64,000 bases of DNA from Cladobotryum mycophilum (lineage: Eukaryota; Ascomycota; Sordariomycetes; Hypocreales; Hypocreaceae): positions 1,240,001 through 1,304,000 of the forward strand of contig JAVFKD010000002.1 in NCBI GenBank assembly GCA_036429605.1. The letters run 5' to 3'. Position 1 is the stretch's first letter. Every line of letters starts with the position of its first letter. Position numbers and translations under genes: made by a program. Shown in pieces: positions 48,927 through 61,361 of the stretch. The notes below the pieces were generated by a model. The model was not told the origin of the DNA, did not search any database, and was given only the letters and a program-made list of their open reading frames with translations.

Positions 48927-50991
48927 TCATGCAGTACTCATAGCTCGCCGTGCCACCCAGAACCTCCGCCAAAGCGACAGCTTCAACTTCCCTTGTCCAG
49001 CCTTCTTCCTTGGGCCTTTTCGAACAACCTTTCCAATCGTCATATAACTCTCCACAACGGTCCGAATGGCCGCACGCACCTCGGCCGGCAGCTCGTCTAT
49101 AGCATCCACACTTGTGCGATACATCTCATCTGCTTTATCAAGCATCGTATTCCTAAGCTTTGTAACCCTTGGATCATGTGGCTTTGCGAGCACATCAGTG
49201 GGCTTCAGGTCCTCGTCATTCAGCCATGTTGTTGGGATATACACCCGACCAATCTCCGCATCATGCTCGACATCTCGCGCGATATTCACATATTGCAGAG
49301 CCTGTCCCATCCTTTCCGCTGCCCTGATGATGTGGTCCCGCTGTTTTTGAGGCACAGAGACAGTTGATTCATGGTGGCTGAAAACCAATTGCAGGACCGA
49401 TACTGCAACCACACTAGCGACGTTGTAAGCGTATGTCTCTAAATCGTCCCCTGTCTCGATTGGGAAAGATTGGTCCTTGGCGGAGAAACCGAGATCAGTC
49501 TTAAACCCAGCAAGAAGGCCGAGAAGCGGGTCAATTGTTAGATGGGAAGCTGGTAGAAGGGTGAGAGAGGAAACAAGTGATGGTGCGGTGGATTCATCTT
49601 TGTTGTCCGTCTCTTTCGCTCCTGGGGTAGTATTTTCTGGCTTGGCAGATGCTTCGCCAAATTTGCATCTCAAGGCTTGTGAACACTGCTCAATTATGAG
49701 CTCTGCAGTTTGGCGATCAGGGGCTTCATCGATAAGGTCATCCATGACGCGGCAGAAGTAATATCTAAGCAACCCGTTAATGACCAAGCAAAATTTGAGT
49801 TAGTAGGCTTGGATATAGGGACATACAGCAGAAGCAAATCAACCCGCAATCCTCCCTGGAACATGGCGCTTCCCATATACATGCTTTGACTTTTCTGAGA
49901 GACGGTTCGAACTGCCTCGGTCAAGCCCTCCAAAAAGTGGGAATCGTGTGTATCTGATCGGCTGGAAACATATAAGAGTATGAGGTTTCCGTATGATGGG
50001 AATTGCTTCACACTTCCTGGAGAGCTGGCAATCTGATATTCGGCAATAGCAATGGCATGATCGATGGCAACTAGCCCAAAAACCACCATAATGTTTGTGA
50101 CCCAGAAAAAGACAAACTCCCTGCACAATGAATATCATTAGTTTCATTAATCGGAAAGCACCGCATCAGAATGACGTACTCGATATCCAGTGAACCAAAG
50201 ACCTGGAAGCCCAGTTTGGTATCACGCTCAATTACCCATGTACCACGCTGCAGCGCCAAATTGTCGACCATACATAGATAGGTAGAGGGTATTACGATCG
50301 ATAAAAGGACCTCTTTACGTGGTAGAGCCAACAGGAATCGGCAGCACATTGCCCTACAAATTGTAAACACGTCAGTTCTTTGATGCGAGATGCGTGCAAG
50401 AATATACCCACCATTGCAGAAGCATAAAGGGACACACCCATATCAGAATCAGTCCCATATAAGTGAAGCTACCTCCAAACCAGATTCCAGTGGCCCCGGA
50501 CACAAAGCTGCCCAAGATAACCAGATCACCAACAATCGCACTCAACGCATTAGTCGGTCGTCCGAGGTAAGTTGGCAGCACCAATCGTTTCGTCAAAATG
50601 ATGTAGATGAGAGATGTGTTGTAGGTCTGGATGACGAAAAAGAAGAGTTCTTCCAAGGGAATAGCAAACAAAGTTGGCCCAACCACTGCATCGTCTGGAT
50701 AGGACCAAATACGATTGCGGATGAGGTATGAATCCCATGGTATGGTAGCCAAAACTGCAATCTAGATAGATTCTTTAGCAAATATTGGCTACATATGGAC
50801 GAGAATACGTGCCGTTATCAACGTAAAAGTCTTATATAGCTCGAGTCTGGTGAAGAACGGCCAATAAACAGCAGTCATCACCAGTGCAGGTGGAATGGTC
50901 CACACCAGGTGGCTTTAGATTGAATTTAGTATTTCCATCTTCATAACAAACGAATTACATTCACTTACACAAGCCAGTAGTCGAATCCCAT
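48927..50991 (-). CDS. carRA: Bifunctional lycopene cyclase / phytoene synthase
   Basis: Six exons: 50969-50991, 50809-50912, 50412-50754, 50180-50353, 49827-50120 and 48927-49764; 591 aa. Introns are 54-62 nt and all phases match. The N-terminal half is the hydrophobic lycopene cyclase (CarR) domain, with multiple membrane segments and ATIPWDSYLIRNRIWSYP. The C-terminal half is the phytoene/squalene synthase (CarA) domain with RVMDDLIDE and the second Asp-rich motif NIARDVEHDAEIGRVYIP. One polypeptide makes phytoene from two geranylgeranyl diphosphates and cyclises lycopene (to beta-carotene in fungi). This matches Neurospora al-2 and Fusarium carRA. It diverges from carX across 627 bp, as in Fusarium. 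Confidence 0.95.
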
Positions 50992-51618
50992 ATTGAATTT
51001 TACCGCGAGTCGGTGGTTGGGTAATCTTGATCTTTGGCCGAGCTATCAACTTTGTTGACACTGCCAAGTTTATGTAAGGGCTCGGGGTCTTTGGGAGAGC
51101 TCATCATGGCGTCAGTATATAAAATGACGGGTCAAGATTTTCCTCGTACTAAAGTCAATGCTGCTCAATAGGAAGTTGAACCCCCTAGTGATGTAATATC
51201 GCCCAATCTCCTAGAACATCAGCTAGACTAGCACGGTGGAGATCTTACTTGTACACGAATGGACCCAAGCCGTCTAACCGTGCTCGGGAGTTTTTTTGAC
51301 GGTTCGGAGTCTTCACCGCAAGCATGGGTCGCCACGTTGCAGCCCGACAGGGGGAGATCATTTTACACCGTTAGCATTATCCAGGGTGGTGACGCTCTGG
51401 AACCAAGAAGGGGGCCATCATCTGTCTCAGAACTGGAACATCGTCTGATCGGTTTACAAAAAGCAAGTCTATTCTATATAATGATGACCGTATGTTCATG
51501 TAGGGTTAGCATGGTTCCCATTATCCATGATCATTTAATTGATCAACCTCTTTCTCAGTTCAGAGAACTTTTTGCTCTCCACCTGAGGTTGCATCTTAGC
51601 GACTGCGTCGATTAAATC
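50992..51618. promoter_or_regulatory. Divergent promoter of carRA and carX
   Basis: 627 bp between start codons on opposite strands. The carRA/carX pair shares such a promoter in Fusarium. An open frame at 51259-51615 (118 codons) has no domains and is not called. Confidence 0.5.
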
Positions 51619-53556
51619 ATGAGCGACGACAAGCATCCTGCAAAGCATCCGTAAGTAGAATTAGCGCATATCTTATCTCTCACGTGATGATTTAACTCTT
51701 TGCAGATTTCTTGCTGGTAACTTTGCTCCTGTTCGGAAGCAGCTGTTACAAGAACCATGCGAGATAGAGGGTACGGTTCCTGACGAGCTCGCTGGGGGCC
51801 AGTTCGTCAGAAATGGCAGCAATCCCTTACCCTACCGCGATTCTGGACTTGATATGCATTGGTTTGATGGCCATGGCATGCTCAGCGCCGTATACTTTCG
51901 CCCAATAAAGGATGGCAACGAATCATCCATAGAAGCACTGTACAGCAATCAGTATATTCTGACGGACATTTTCCTCGCCGAGTCCAAGTCTCAGGACCTT
52001 TCCATGCCAATTCTGCCCAGCATAGCAACTTTAATCAACCCAAAGTCATCTCTAATCACAATTATCATAGCTGTTCTTAGAACAGTATGGGCGGTTGTTT
52101 ACACATGGATAGACCGTGCATCAAAACCCATCAAGAGGATTAGTGTCGTGAATACGGCTGTTGTTTCTCATAACGGTCGTATTCTGGCAACATGCGAAAG
52201 CGGCCCTCTAATGCGTGTCAGTCTTCCAGACCTAAAGACGGTTGGCTGGTTTGATGGCTACTCTGCTGAGGGCGAGGCTAAAGGCACAAAGAACACAGTG
52301 CCATGCACCGGATATTCAGGCAAAGGACTGCTGGGTTTCTTCCAGGAATGGACTACTGGTCATGTAAGTGCAGGAACGGAGCTGAATACGAATCGCCTGG
52401 TAAAACTGACAGAAAGCAGCCCCATATTGATCCAGTCACGGGGGAAATGATGTTATTCCATTCTACTTTCTTTCGACCCTTTGTCCGTTACTCAGTTCTG
52501 GCGAGACAAAGCAAGAAAGCTGGCTTTGAAAGCTCAATTTTTGGTCAGCCTGTGCCTGGTATGCCGTCGCCAAAGATGATGCATGATTTTGGGGTATCCA
52601 GACAGCACACCGTTATTATCGACATGCCGTTGACACTCAACCCGTTCGACCTGGCCTACGGGAAATCGGTAACCGCCTTCAGCTCAAATGGAAAGACTCG
52701 ATTCGGTGTGTTCCCGCGCCATAAACCCCAAGAGGTGCAATGGTTCTCCACGGAGGCCTGCTGCATCTTTCACACCGTGAATACATGGGACGAGGTCACA
52801 AAGACCGACACACTACACACAACTGTAAACATGCTTGCGTGCCGAATGACTGGCCCGTCCATGGTATATACCGCTGGCAATCTTCCAGTCCCCAGTGAAC
52901 AAGCACATCCGAAAGACGAGATCCTTCTGTACTACTACCAGTTTGCTGTCGACGGTAATCAACGACGAATTACCCAGCAATGGGCTCTAAGCGCCGTCCT
53001 AATGGAGTTTCCTCATGTTCCGAAGCATCTTGCTATGTCTGCTACCCAGTTTACATATAGTTGCTCAATGGCTCAAGGCCATGGCGCCGAAGGATCTGGA
53101 GGTGCAATGAAGATTGGTAGTTTGGTCAAGATAAATGTACAGAAGCTCATTGCCAGAGGGCTCGCCAATCCTCCAACACCTGTTACCGGGTGTGTCGACA
53201 ACCGATCAATAGAAGAAGTTGCCGCCTCAGACGATCCAGACGATCCTATCCAGCTATTCCTGATGCCTGAGGGGGTCTATGCTCAGGAATGTGCCTTTGT
53301 GCCGCGCAAAGGAGGTAAATCAGAGGACGATGGCTGGCTTTTGACGTATGTTTTTGACGAATCCCAATTTGACGCTGATGGGGATGCGCCCGAAGATTCC
53401 AGAAGCGAGCTGTGGATCATTGATGCAGTGTCCATGAAGGACGTCGTGGGGCGTATCCGATTGCCTCAGCGGGTGCCCTATGGCTTGCATGGAAATTGGT
53501 TTACAAGTGATGATATTGCGCAACAGCGCCCAGTAGAGCAGTTTCAAGAATCGTGA
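51619..53556 (+). CDS. carX: Carotenoid oxygenase, retinal-forming (CarX-like)
   Basis: Three exons: 51619-51650, 51706-52363 and 52420-53556 (introns 55 and 56 nt); 608 aa. Non-haem iron dioxygenase of the carotenoid cleavage family. Family features: LAGNFAPV, GQFVRNGSNP, MHWFDGHGM. Four His for the iron are in context at TGHPHIDPVTGE, MMHDFGVSRQH, IFHTVNTWDE and YGLHGNWFTSDD. CarX of Fusarium cleaves beta-carotene symmetrically to two retinal molecules. The gene sits beside carRA, as there. The cleavage position itself is inferred from orthology. Confidence 0.92.
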
Positions 53557-54613
53557 TTTTTTTAAAAAACTCAATAGACGAAACAAAACATTAAGCACTT
53601 GCATTAAATTGATGCATAGCATTCTAGACAGAATATTACCTCAGGTCTTCTTAGTGTCTTCATGACTCTTACTGCCCTAATACATGGATATCCATTACTG
53701 ATGCACTGCATCGATGGTGGGTGGGCGTGGGCTCTCCTCGTTCCGTGAGGCTTCTTCTATCTTAGGATGAGCGGCTATGCTTGTGGCGAGAAGATCGTCT
53801 CCCTGAGTGAGAGGTTGTAGTAGCGATAAAATCGAAGCTTCAATCTGTTGAATAAAGTCAGGAATGAGTTGACTTCGGACAGTATCGACCTATTTGCTAG
53901 GCATATTCTGAGATAAGAACTTCTTTTGTCAAATGGCGAGAGAGAGCGGGATGAGATTTGAGCTGTAGGTTGTCTGTGTAAAGACTAGGGAATTTAGGAA
54001 TGGGAAGCAGCTAACGTTTTTGGTAGGTCCGTTAAGATGAGCCTATTGGCCAACGCGAATCTCTATTATACTCCAATTTTATCAAGCTTAACCGGGATTT
54101 GTGGAGTGATTACACATGCAGCTGTCGCACTATCATTGATATCCTGTCCATTCGCCTCGTGCACCCGGGAGACAACACCATGCTTCATCGGCTGCAAGGC
54201 GGCCTCATCAATAAAGCCACTGGTTGCAGCTGAGAAGACCTCTATGGTAAACTAGGTGTAGGCTCTGAGGTGACCTGTCGGTGATCTCAAGGGCATGTAA
54301 ATGCACCAACGCAGACTTGAGTTGCGACTCTGACCTCAATACAGCATTGCCACATGTCGGTAGTTCATCTTGCTAGGATCGGACTTTTGGGCTCGTAATT
54401 AGATCTCACTATTCAAGACATGTATTATAGACTCTGTTATAGCTGAAATGCATGCGCAGAGCCAGTGTGGAATAAGCTGACATAGCTGCGGCCGCAAAGC
54501 CGGTGAAGGAGTCCAGTCCAATAGCTAGATGAATAGCTATAAGAACAAGACCACTCTTGATACCTAGACAAACTGGACGACATTCATCCAACGGCAACAC
54601 TGAGCTCATAAAG
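53557..54613. other. Intergenic right of carX
   Basis: About 1 kb with the carX 3' flank and the promoter of the next gene. No coding frame of quality. Confidence 0.55.
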
Positions 54614-55850
54614 ATGAAGACGACATTTCGAACACAAACATGGCAGAGCATACTTCTATGGAGCGCTACAGTCTCTGCAACAGTTGTAACCTATTCTGAT
54701 GCATTGTTCAACGGACCGACAACTATCGAGACCGCGTACTCTGGGTCGTCCTTTGACGGACCCAAGTTGAATCCCGGACCAAACAAGACATCCTACGACT
54801 GGTATAATCTCCTACCCTAACGAAGTTATACCTTTTTTCGCTGACAATGGTATGCGCAGGTGGGAATTTGACGTTGTGAGCACTTCCTCTGCCAATGAAT
54901 CTGTTCTTTTTGCATTTTACCTGTCAACCGCCGAGGCTTTTTTTGGTGGCATCGACAATTCGCCAGTCTCGGTTGTCATCAACGGCGTCTTCAAAAACGG
55001 CACACAGTACATTCACCAAGTGACCCCAACTGGCTCTTCTCTTGCAGAGGTTACTACCACGCCCGGAAAAGATGGTTCTTCGGGAAATTGGCAATCCACT
55101 GGCTTCAGCTGGACGGGTGCTTCGGATCTCTCCAAGTATGTCATCTCAGTCGATAGCCCATCTGCTGGTGTGAGTGGGACTGTTACGTTGGAATCAGTAA
55201 GTTGTAGAAGCAGAATTCTCCATTCATATCCTTGATCAGCTTCTTACAGAATCCTACAGATCGCACCTCCTCATCTGCCCTGCGGGGTGAAGACACTAAA
55301 CACCAATGAGCTGCTCGTCGAGCATCTTGGATGGGCGGTGTCCGTTCCAGATGCTATTACTACTGTCAATCTCACCGTAGGTGACGAAAAGATCTTCTTT
55401 ACCGGCGCTGGATATCACGATAAGAACTGGGGCGACCGCCCATGGTCTGAGGCCTTGGCTGCTGAATACTGGGGCCATGGTCGCATTGGACCTTACTCGC
55501 TGGTCTGGTTTGACCTGACAACTCATGATGGCAAGGAGCATGTCTCAGCACATGTGGTAAAGGATGGAAATGTACTTTTGGCGAGTTGCGACACTGGAGC
55601 TGTCAAAGTGCGACCCGTTGGAACCGACACGGCTTTCCCATTCAGGCAGGGCTCCTCCTTGCCCACGAGCTATACTTTGGAGTTTGATCTCGGCTCGGAA
55701 GGCAAGCTTCAAGCCACAGCATTTACCGATACCATTGCTTCTGACTTTCCCTTTTATAACCGGTTCACGGGCAGATTGAGTGGCGGTATTGTGGGACAGC
55801 AACAATATGAGGGAGTGATGGTGATTGAACAGTATACAGCATTATCTTGA
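54614..55850 (+). CDS. Secreted CrtC/kievitone hydratase-like protein
   Basis: Three exons: 54614-54801, 54860-55196 and 55260-55850 (introns 58 and 63 nt); 371 aa. Signal peptide near residues 1-25 (a hydrophobic stretch after MKTTFRTQTW). The HDKNWG motif and the WxHGRIGPYSLVWFDL segment are typical of the fold shared by bacterial hydroxyneurosporene synthase (CrtC), AttH-like proteins, fungal hydrolyases such as AsqI and kievitone hydratase. CrtC hydrates a carotenoid; kievitone hydratase is a secreted enzyme that detoxifies a plant isoflavonoid. Four or more Asn glycosylation sites (NxT/S) fit secretion. It stands 1 kb from carX, but its secretion favours a role outside the cell. Upstream Met at 54557 is less likely, as it would bury the signal peptide. 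Confidence 0.75.
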
Positions 55851-58198
55851 GTATGTTAATAATGCTTCGAAGTTGATACCGTAGGAATATTTATAAAGCG
55901 TCTTGTCCTTTATGTAGAGTTAAGTAGTAGTCAGGGGCTGTAAGGAGTGTTTCTTTCATGGGGGTTGTCTAGTGGACCGGATTGATCATCAATCAATATC
56001 GTCATGTATCAAACAGTTTATTTATTGGATATCTCATCTTTTGATAATGTTCAGATCAGCACACCTTCAAGGGCATCGCGGTCAAATGGTCCTGCTAACA
56101 GGCGGTGCATTTTGAAAGTCCCGGGTACGATCCTATTGTGCTAGAATCATATTTGAATGACCATTAATGGTATGAAAAAAACATTGCGCATCGTCGATGT
56201 CTTATTTACGGCTGCTCAATGACATTTTTGAATTAATCAACTTTCTACGCACTTGAACATTGATCCTAGGAGCTCTTGTCGCAGTCGAGACAATGTTTCA
56301 ATGTCAGTGGCAAAAGTGGCTTCGCGAATCCGCTCGCGAGTACCGGGGAAATTGAAGGGGCCCCATGCCTCGCTACTGGTTGGTGAGGCTATGTCAATGT
56401 AGACTGCATCAACAGACTTTCCGTCTTGAGGCGCAGGTCTAGCAATATTAGTTGTGAGGTTTTCCTGAGCTTATACCTCTCAATCCTATATGAACAGTTT
56501 CCCCTATCCTCTTATGTGGCCTTCTTGTCAGGGGATCAAGTATAATTGAGAGGCCTGGTAAGCCCAATAACTATTAAAAAAGATAAATGCGTCATCAAAC
56601 TTCGGTCTGTAGAGGAGAAAGTCGCAAATTAATCTATTCTTTTAGTATATTTTTGTGCAGCGGCCTCACCGCGAGTCTACCGGCCCCTATAGTTAGCATC
56701 TCCCCACAATCCCCTTCCCTCTTCTTTCTACACTTGTAGTCTCAGACAGGTATTTATCTAGTTTAGTCGTACATTCGGGTTACAATGTTCAACTAATAAA
56801 AGGTCAGCCAAACTAATCTAACTCATGAATAGAAGATGACTTAGAGGTGATCAATCGTCAGACAATGAGATGCCATGTTTCTAGCTTGACCGTCTGATAT
56901 CATATTCTAGAGTTATCATAAATAGTTATGGTATCTGTAGTTCTCATATGTTAGTTTTAGGAAACTGTGGAAACAGATCATGTCCTGGGACATTCCTCTT
57001 TATTGTTATACACCCCTGCTAGACACGTCGAGGACAGACACTGTTGCAGGAAATAATTTTGGAGAACTGTAAGTCTGTTACCGTTAGACGTAGCAAACTA
57101 AGCTATTAATATGCGACAGCGCTCTCCCCTGAGAATCCTTGTGGTTACTATCCAGGCGACAAAATCCTCACTGACAACATCAAACTCATGGCTACTCAGC
57201 TGATCGCCAATAGGTCGCCCGCATTTGACCCGGTCGAGTCTTAGGGTAGGAAAGTGTGCCATGTGCCTAGTTTGTTTCACTCAGGGAGTTGTCTGTCTCA
57301 CAGATTTGATACACCCAACTATAAATAAACACATCCATATCTTCTTTTTATGTCTTGAAATTATGCATTGTTTAGAAATGCCATACTACTACCCACTTAC
57401 CGAGTCACGATGGTGGGGAAATGGTGGGGTTAGGTCAGTTTTATCTGCGGTTAATGCAGGTAAGCTTCCAGGCTGTTCTGATCAACCTACCCCGTCCAAG
57501 TCATGGATGGCTTGATTACTAGAATTTACTACACCGGCCTCTAAACCAATATTCATTTTCTCATCAACTGCCTTGTTCATTTCTCCACGGAACGAAGCCG
57601 GCTTTCCGCATCAATTCAGCCCCACAGATGCCTCCTCGACCCCTCGGTTCCGGCTGCGACGCTGACGGCCATTTGCCAATATCAGCATGCTGATCCTGGC
57701 CATTCTCGGATTACGTCGTCTCCTCCCGAATGCCGCTCTTTTAACTGGTCAATGGGGAGCCGGAATCAAGGCAGGGGAGGTTCCACCTGTAATATGGAAA
57801 TAGTAGCTGTGACGAAAGGATTACCAAATCTGGAACAAATGTGTCGCGGGATGTTCCTATTTGGTCAATTCGAGCTTCAGAAGGTCTCATCCCCTCCCTT
57901 CCTCATCCGCTATTTAGCCTATGCAGGCTGCCCTTGGAAAACGTTGGACCTTGAGTAACATTTAATCACTTAAATGCGGAGTATTGTCGTATCATTTGGT
58001 CATTTCAGTGGTTATGAAGTGGTGAGTACGCCTTTTGCTTGACAGAATACGAGGAGTGATGCTGAATTGAATCGCAATTTATAGCGGATAAACCGAAAGA
58101 GAATTGTTTAAAAAGGAGAAGATATCTCAAGGGCGGATCACAGTGTCTCATATGATCTCACCGCATCTTGAACGCTTGTCCAACGAGTATTTCCGGCC
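55851..58198. other. 2.3-kb intergenic region
   Basis: AT-rich, no gene supported. Frames at 57225-57515 and 57752-57958 have no domain or splice support. The beta-mannosidase promoter is at its right end. Confidence 0.55.
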
Positions 58199-61100
58199 AT
58201 GAGGTTTATACCGCAGTTTGCCACCTTCGGCATTGCTGCCAGTGCACTCGCTGCAGATAATGGTGGGAAACAGTCAATCCATGACCTCAGCAAGGAGAGC
58301 TGGACTGTTACAAACGAATATGGAAACATCACCGTGCCGGGACAATATCCCTCTCATGCCCACCTCGACCTGCACGCGGCCGGCATCATTGGTGAGTCTA
58401 CTCCCTCCGTACGGATACTGTGTCATTAGCTAATAATATGTAGATGACCCGTAAGTAAACTAGAATTGGCGATTGATCGAGGGAATCAACTCACATGCAT
58501 GCTTGACAGATATCACGGACTGAATGACTTCAACCTGCGATGGGTCGCCGCGCAAAACTGGACCTACACCAGCAAGCCAATCAAGGGATTGTGAGTTTTC
58601 GCCATGACGAGAAATCCACATGAGGGCGAATATCTAATCTTTTACAGATCCAAAGATGCAAGCAAGGCGACTTGGCTGGTCTTTGATGGCTTAGACACAT
58701 ACACCACCATCAAATTCTGCAATCAGATTGTCGCCACGACAGACAATCAGTTTAGACAGTGGTTCTTCGACGTCAGCTCTGCTCTTGCTGGATGCAAGGA
58801 AGACCCTACTCTAAGCATCAACTTCGGGAGCGTTCCTCGCATCATCAATGCCATCGCCGCCGATCCCGATACTCAGAGTGAGTTCTTTTCTATCCGGTTT
58901 CCCCCTGCATCCCTGTACTAAAAGCGCTGTGATAGAATGGCCCGCCCCGTTGGTCTATCCATTCGAGTACCCTAATCGTCAATGGGTTCGCAAGGAGCAG
59001 TCCGACTTTGGCTGGGACTGGGGCCCTGCTTTCGTCCCCGTTGGGCCATGGAAGGCCGGCCGAATCGTCCAGCTGGAGAAGGGCGGCGACCTGTACTCGC
59101 TCAATACAAACATTGACGTCTACCGCAAAGGGCAGTTCAACAACTTTGTGCCGGATCAGACCCAGCCATGGATTGTGAATGCAAGCCTTGACTTTTTGGG
59201 AACGCTGCCTAAAGATGCGTCTCTGACGGTGGTCATCGCTGATGCAAAGGCCAAGTCTTCTGTTTTATACTCGGGCGAGCTGAGTGGTGTTACACGTTCC
59301 AACATGACCATCACAGGATCAGTCACCATAGACGCCAAAAAGCCAAAGCTATGGTGGCCACGAGACATGGGAGATCAGAACCTGTACATGGTGTCTGTTT
59401 CAGTTCACACGCCCGGCGACAAGGCTGCGGTCCTTGTTTCTGAACGCCGTGTTGGCTTCCGAACCATCTTGTTCAATTCGGCCAACGTCACGGATGAGCA
59501 AATCGCCAAGGGCACCACACCCGGGAACAACTGGCACTTTGAGATCAACGGTCACGAATTCTACGCCAAGGGTTCTAACATGATCCCTCCGGATGCTTTC
59601 TGGCCACGCGTGACGGACAAGCGGATGAACCAGATGTTTGACTCTGTCGAGGCCCAGAATCACAACATGTTGCGCGTCTGGTCTTCTGGCATCTATCTCC
59701 CAGACTTCATCTACGACATCGCAGACGAGCGCGGTGTTCTTCTGTGGAGCGAGTTCCAGTTCAGCGACACTCTCTACCCTGACAGCCCTGCTTTCAAAGA
59801 GAGCGTTGTCGGCGAGATTACATACAACGTCCGCCGGATCAATCACCACCCCTCGTTGGCGTGCTGGATGGGCGGCAACGAGTTCGAGAATCTCTTGCTG
59901 CCGATGGCTCACAATAATGCACCAGAGCAGTACCCTTTCCTGTTGGGACAGTATGAGGACCTCTTCATCACCACCATGTTTAATGTCCTGGCCGCCAACA
60001 GCCATTCCATTTCGTACAGCCCAACCAGTGCAGGGAATGGCTGGACGGAGATTGACCTCAGTCTCCCTGTGCCCATCGTTGAGCGCTACGATAATAAGAC
60101 CGAGGGGCACATGTATGGGGACACTGACTTTTACAATTACGACACCACCGTCTCCTTCGATTACAGCCATTACCCGGTCGGTCGCTTCGCCAACGAATTC
60201 GGCTTCACCAGCATGCCCAGCCTTCAGACCTGGCAGCAGGCTGTCGACAAGGAAGACCTGTGGTTCAACTCGTCCGTCATCATGCTGCGCAACCACCACT
60301 ACCCCTCCGGCGGCCTTTACACCGACAACTTCAAGAACAGCAGCCTGGGCATGGGCGAGATGACGCTTGGCGTCGAGCGCTACTACCCCGTGCCCGAAAA
60401 GTCCGACGGAGTCGCCAACTTTAGTGCCTGGTGCCACGCGACCCAGCTTTTCCAGGCGGACATGTACAAGTCCGAGATCCAGTTCTATCGACGAGGCAGC
60501 GGCCTACCGAACCGCCAGCTAGGGTCGCTTTACTGGCAGCTCAACGACATCTGGCAGGCTCCCAGTTGGGCGGGCCTAGAGTATGATGGGCGCTGGAAGG
60601 TGTTGCCGTATGTTGCTCGGCGCGCGTACGAGAATATCATTGCCTCAGCGTTCTGGAACTACGACAGTGATGATCTTGAGATCTGGGTGACGTCCGATCT
60701 CTGGGAGTCTGTGTCGGGGAAGCTCTCTCTGCAATGGATTGACTTGAGTGGAAAGCCTATTGCGAATAATGCTGGCATGCCCACATCGGTTAACTTTAAC
60801 GTTGGAGCCATCAACACCACGCAGGTTCTAAAGACAAATGTGAAATCAGATCTCAAGCTTCCAGACAGGTCCAATGCCGTCCTACTACTCACCCTGTCTG
60901 CCGAAGGCCACCTACCCAACACGGCGCAAAAGACCAAGTTCACTCACGAGAACCACTTCTTGCCCGTCTGGCCAAAAGACGCCAAGGTATCGGACCCAGG
61001 CTTGCATCTATCATACGACAAATCCAGCAAGAAGTTCACCGTAGAAGCCAAGAAGGGCGTTGCTCTGTATACCTGGCTCACTCACCCAGCCGGTACCCTG

Positions 61101-61238
61101 GGCTTCTTTGACGATAATGCGTTTGTTCTTCGACCGGGTGTAAAGAAGGAGATTGGTTTCACGCTTCACGAGGATAGCACGGGTGGGAAGTGGACGGGTG
61201 ATGTAACAGCAGAAAGCTTGTGGGATCTTGGGTCGTAG
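58199..61238 (+). CDS. Secreted beta-mannosidase, glycoside hydrolase family 2
   Basis: Five exons: 58199-58391, 58444-58450, 58510-58590, 58648-58877 and 58936-61238; 937 aa. Exon 2 is only seven bases (ATGACCC), and it restores IIDDPYHGLND. Signal peptide near residues 1-18 (MRFIPQFATFGIAASALA). GH2 order: sugar-binding domain, immunoglobulin-like middle (LWWPRDMGDQNLY), TIM-barrel. The acid/base Glu is in WMGGNEFEN; a second Glu in FANEFGFTSMPS is the likely nucleophile. It removes terminal beta-D-mannose from mannan and N-glycan oligosaccharides. Many NxT/S sites fit secretion. All introns are 52-59 nt. Confidence 0.95.
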
Positions 61239-61361
61239 GGGAAAACCCGCTGTCTCTCTATGATAGCTCGTTAGGTCTTTAGGACATCATCTAATAATAA
61301 TGCCAAACACGTTGACACCAAATAACAATAAAAAACAATAAAAAAAAAAGGGTTGATGCCA

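Noticed and set aside
50803..50808. GC donor (G/GCACGT) for carRA intron 2
   Set aside because: A normal GT donor (GTATTC) with TTGCAG acceptor four bases on gives an equally good frame, so the GT-AG reading is used.
51259..51615. 118-codon frame just before carX
   Set aside because: Ends four bases before the carX start codon, has no domain and no orthologue that I recognise. It is more likely leader/promoter.
59400..60437. Open frame of 345 codons on the minus strand
   Set aside because: Antisense shadow of the GC-rich beta-mannosidase exon; no domain, and the sense strand is certain.
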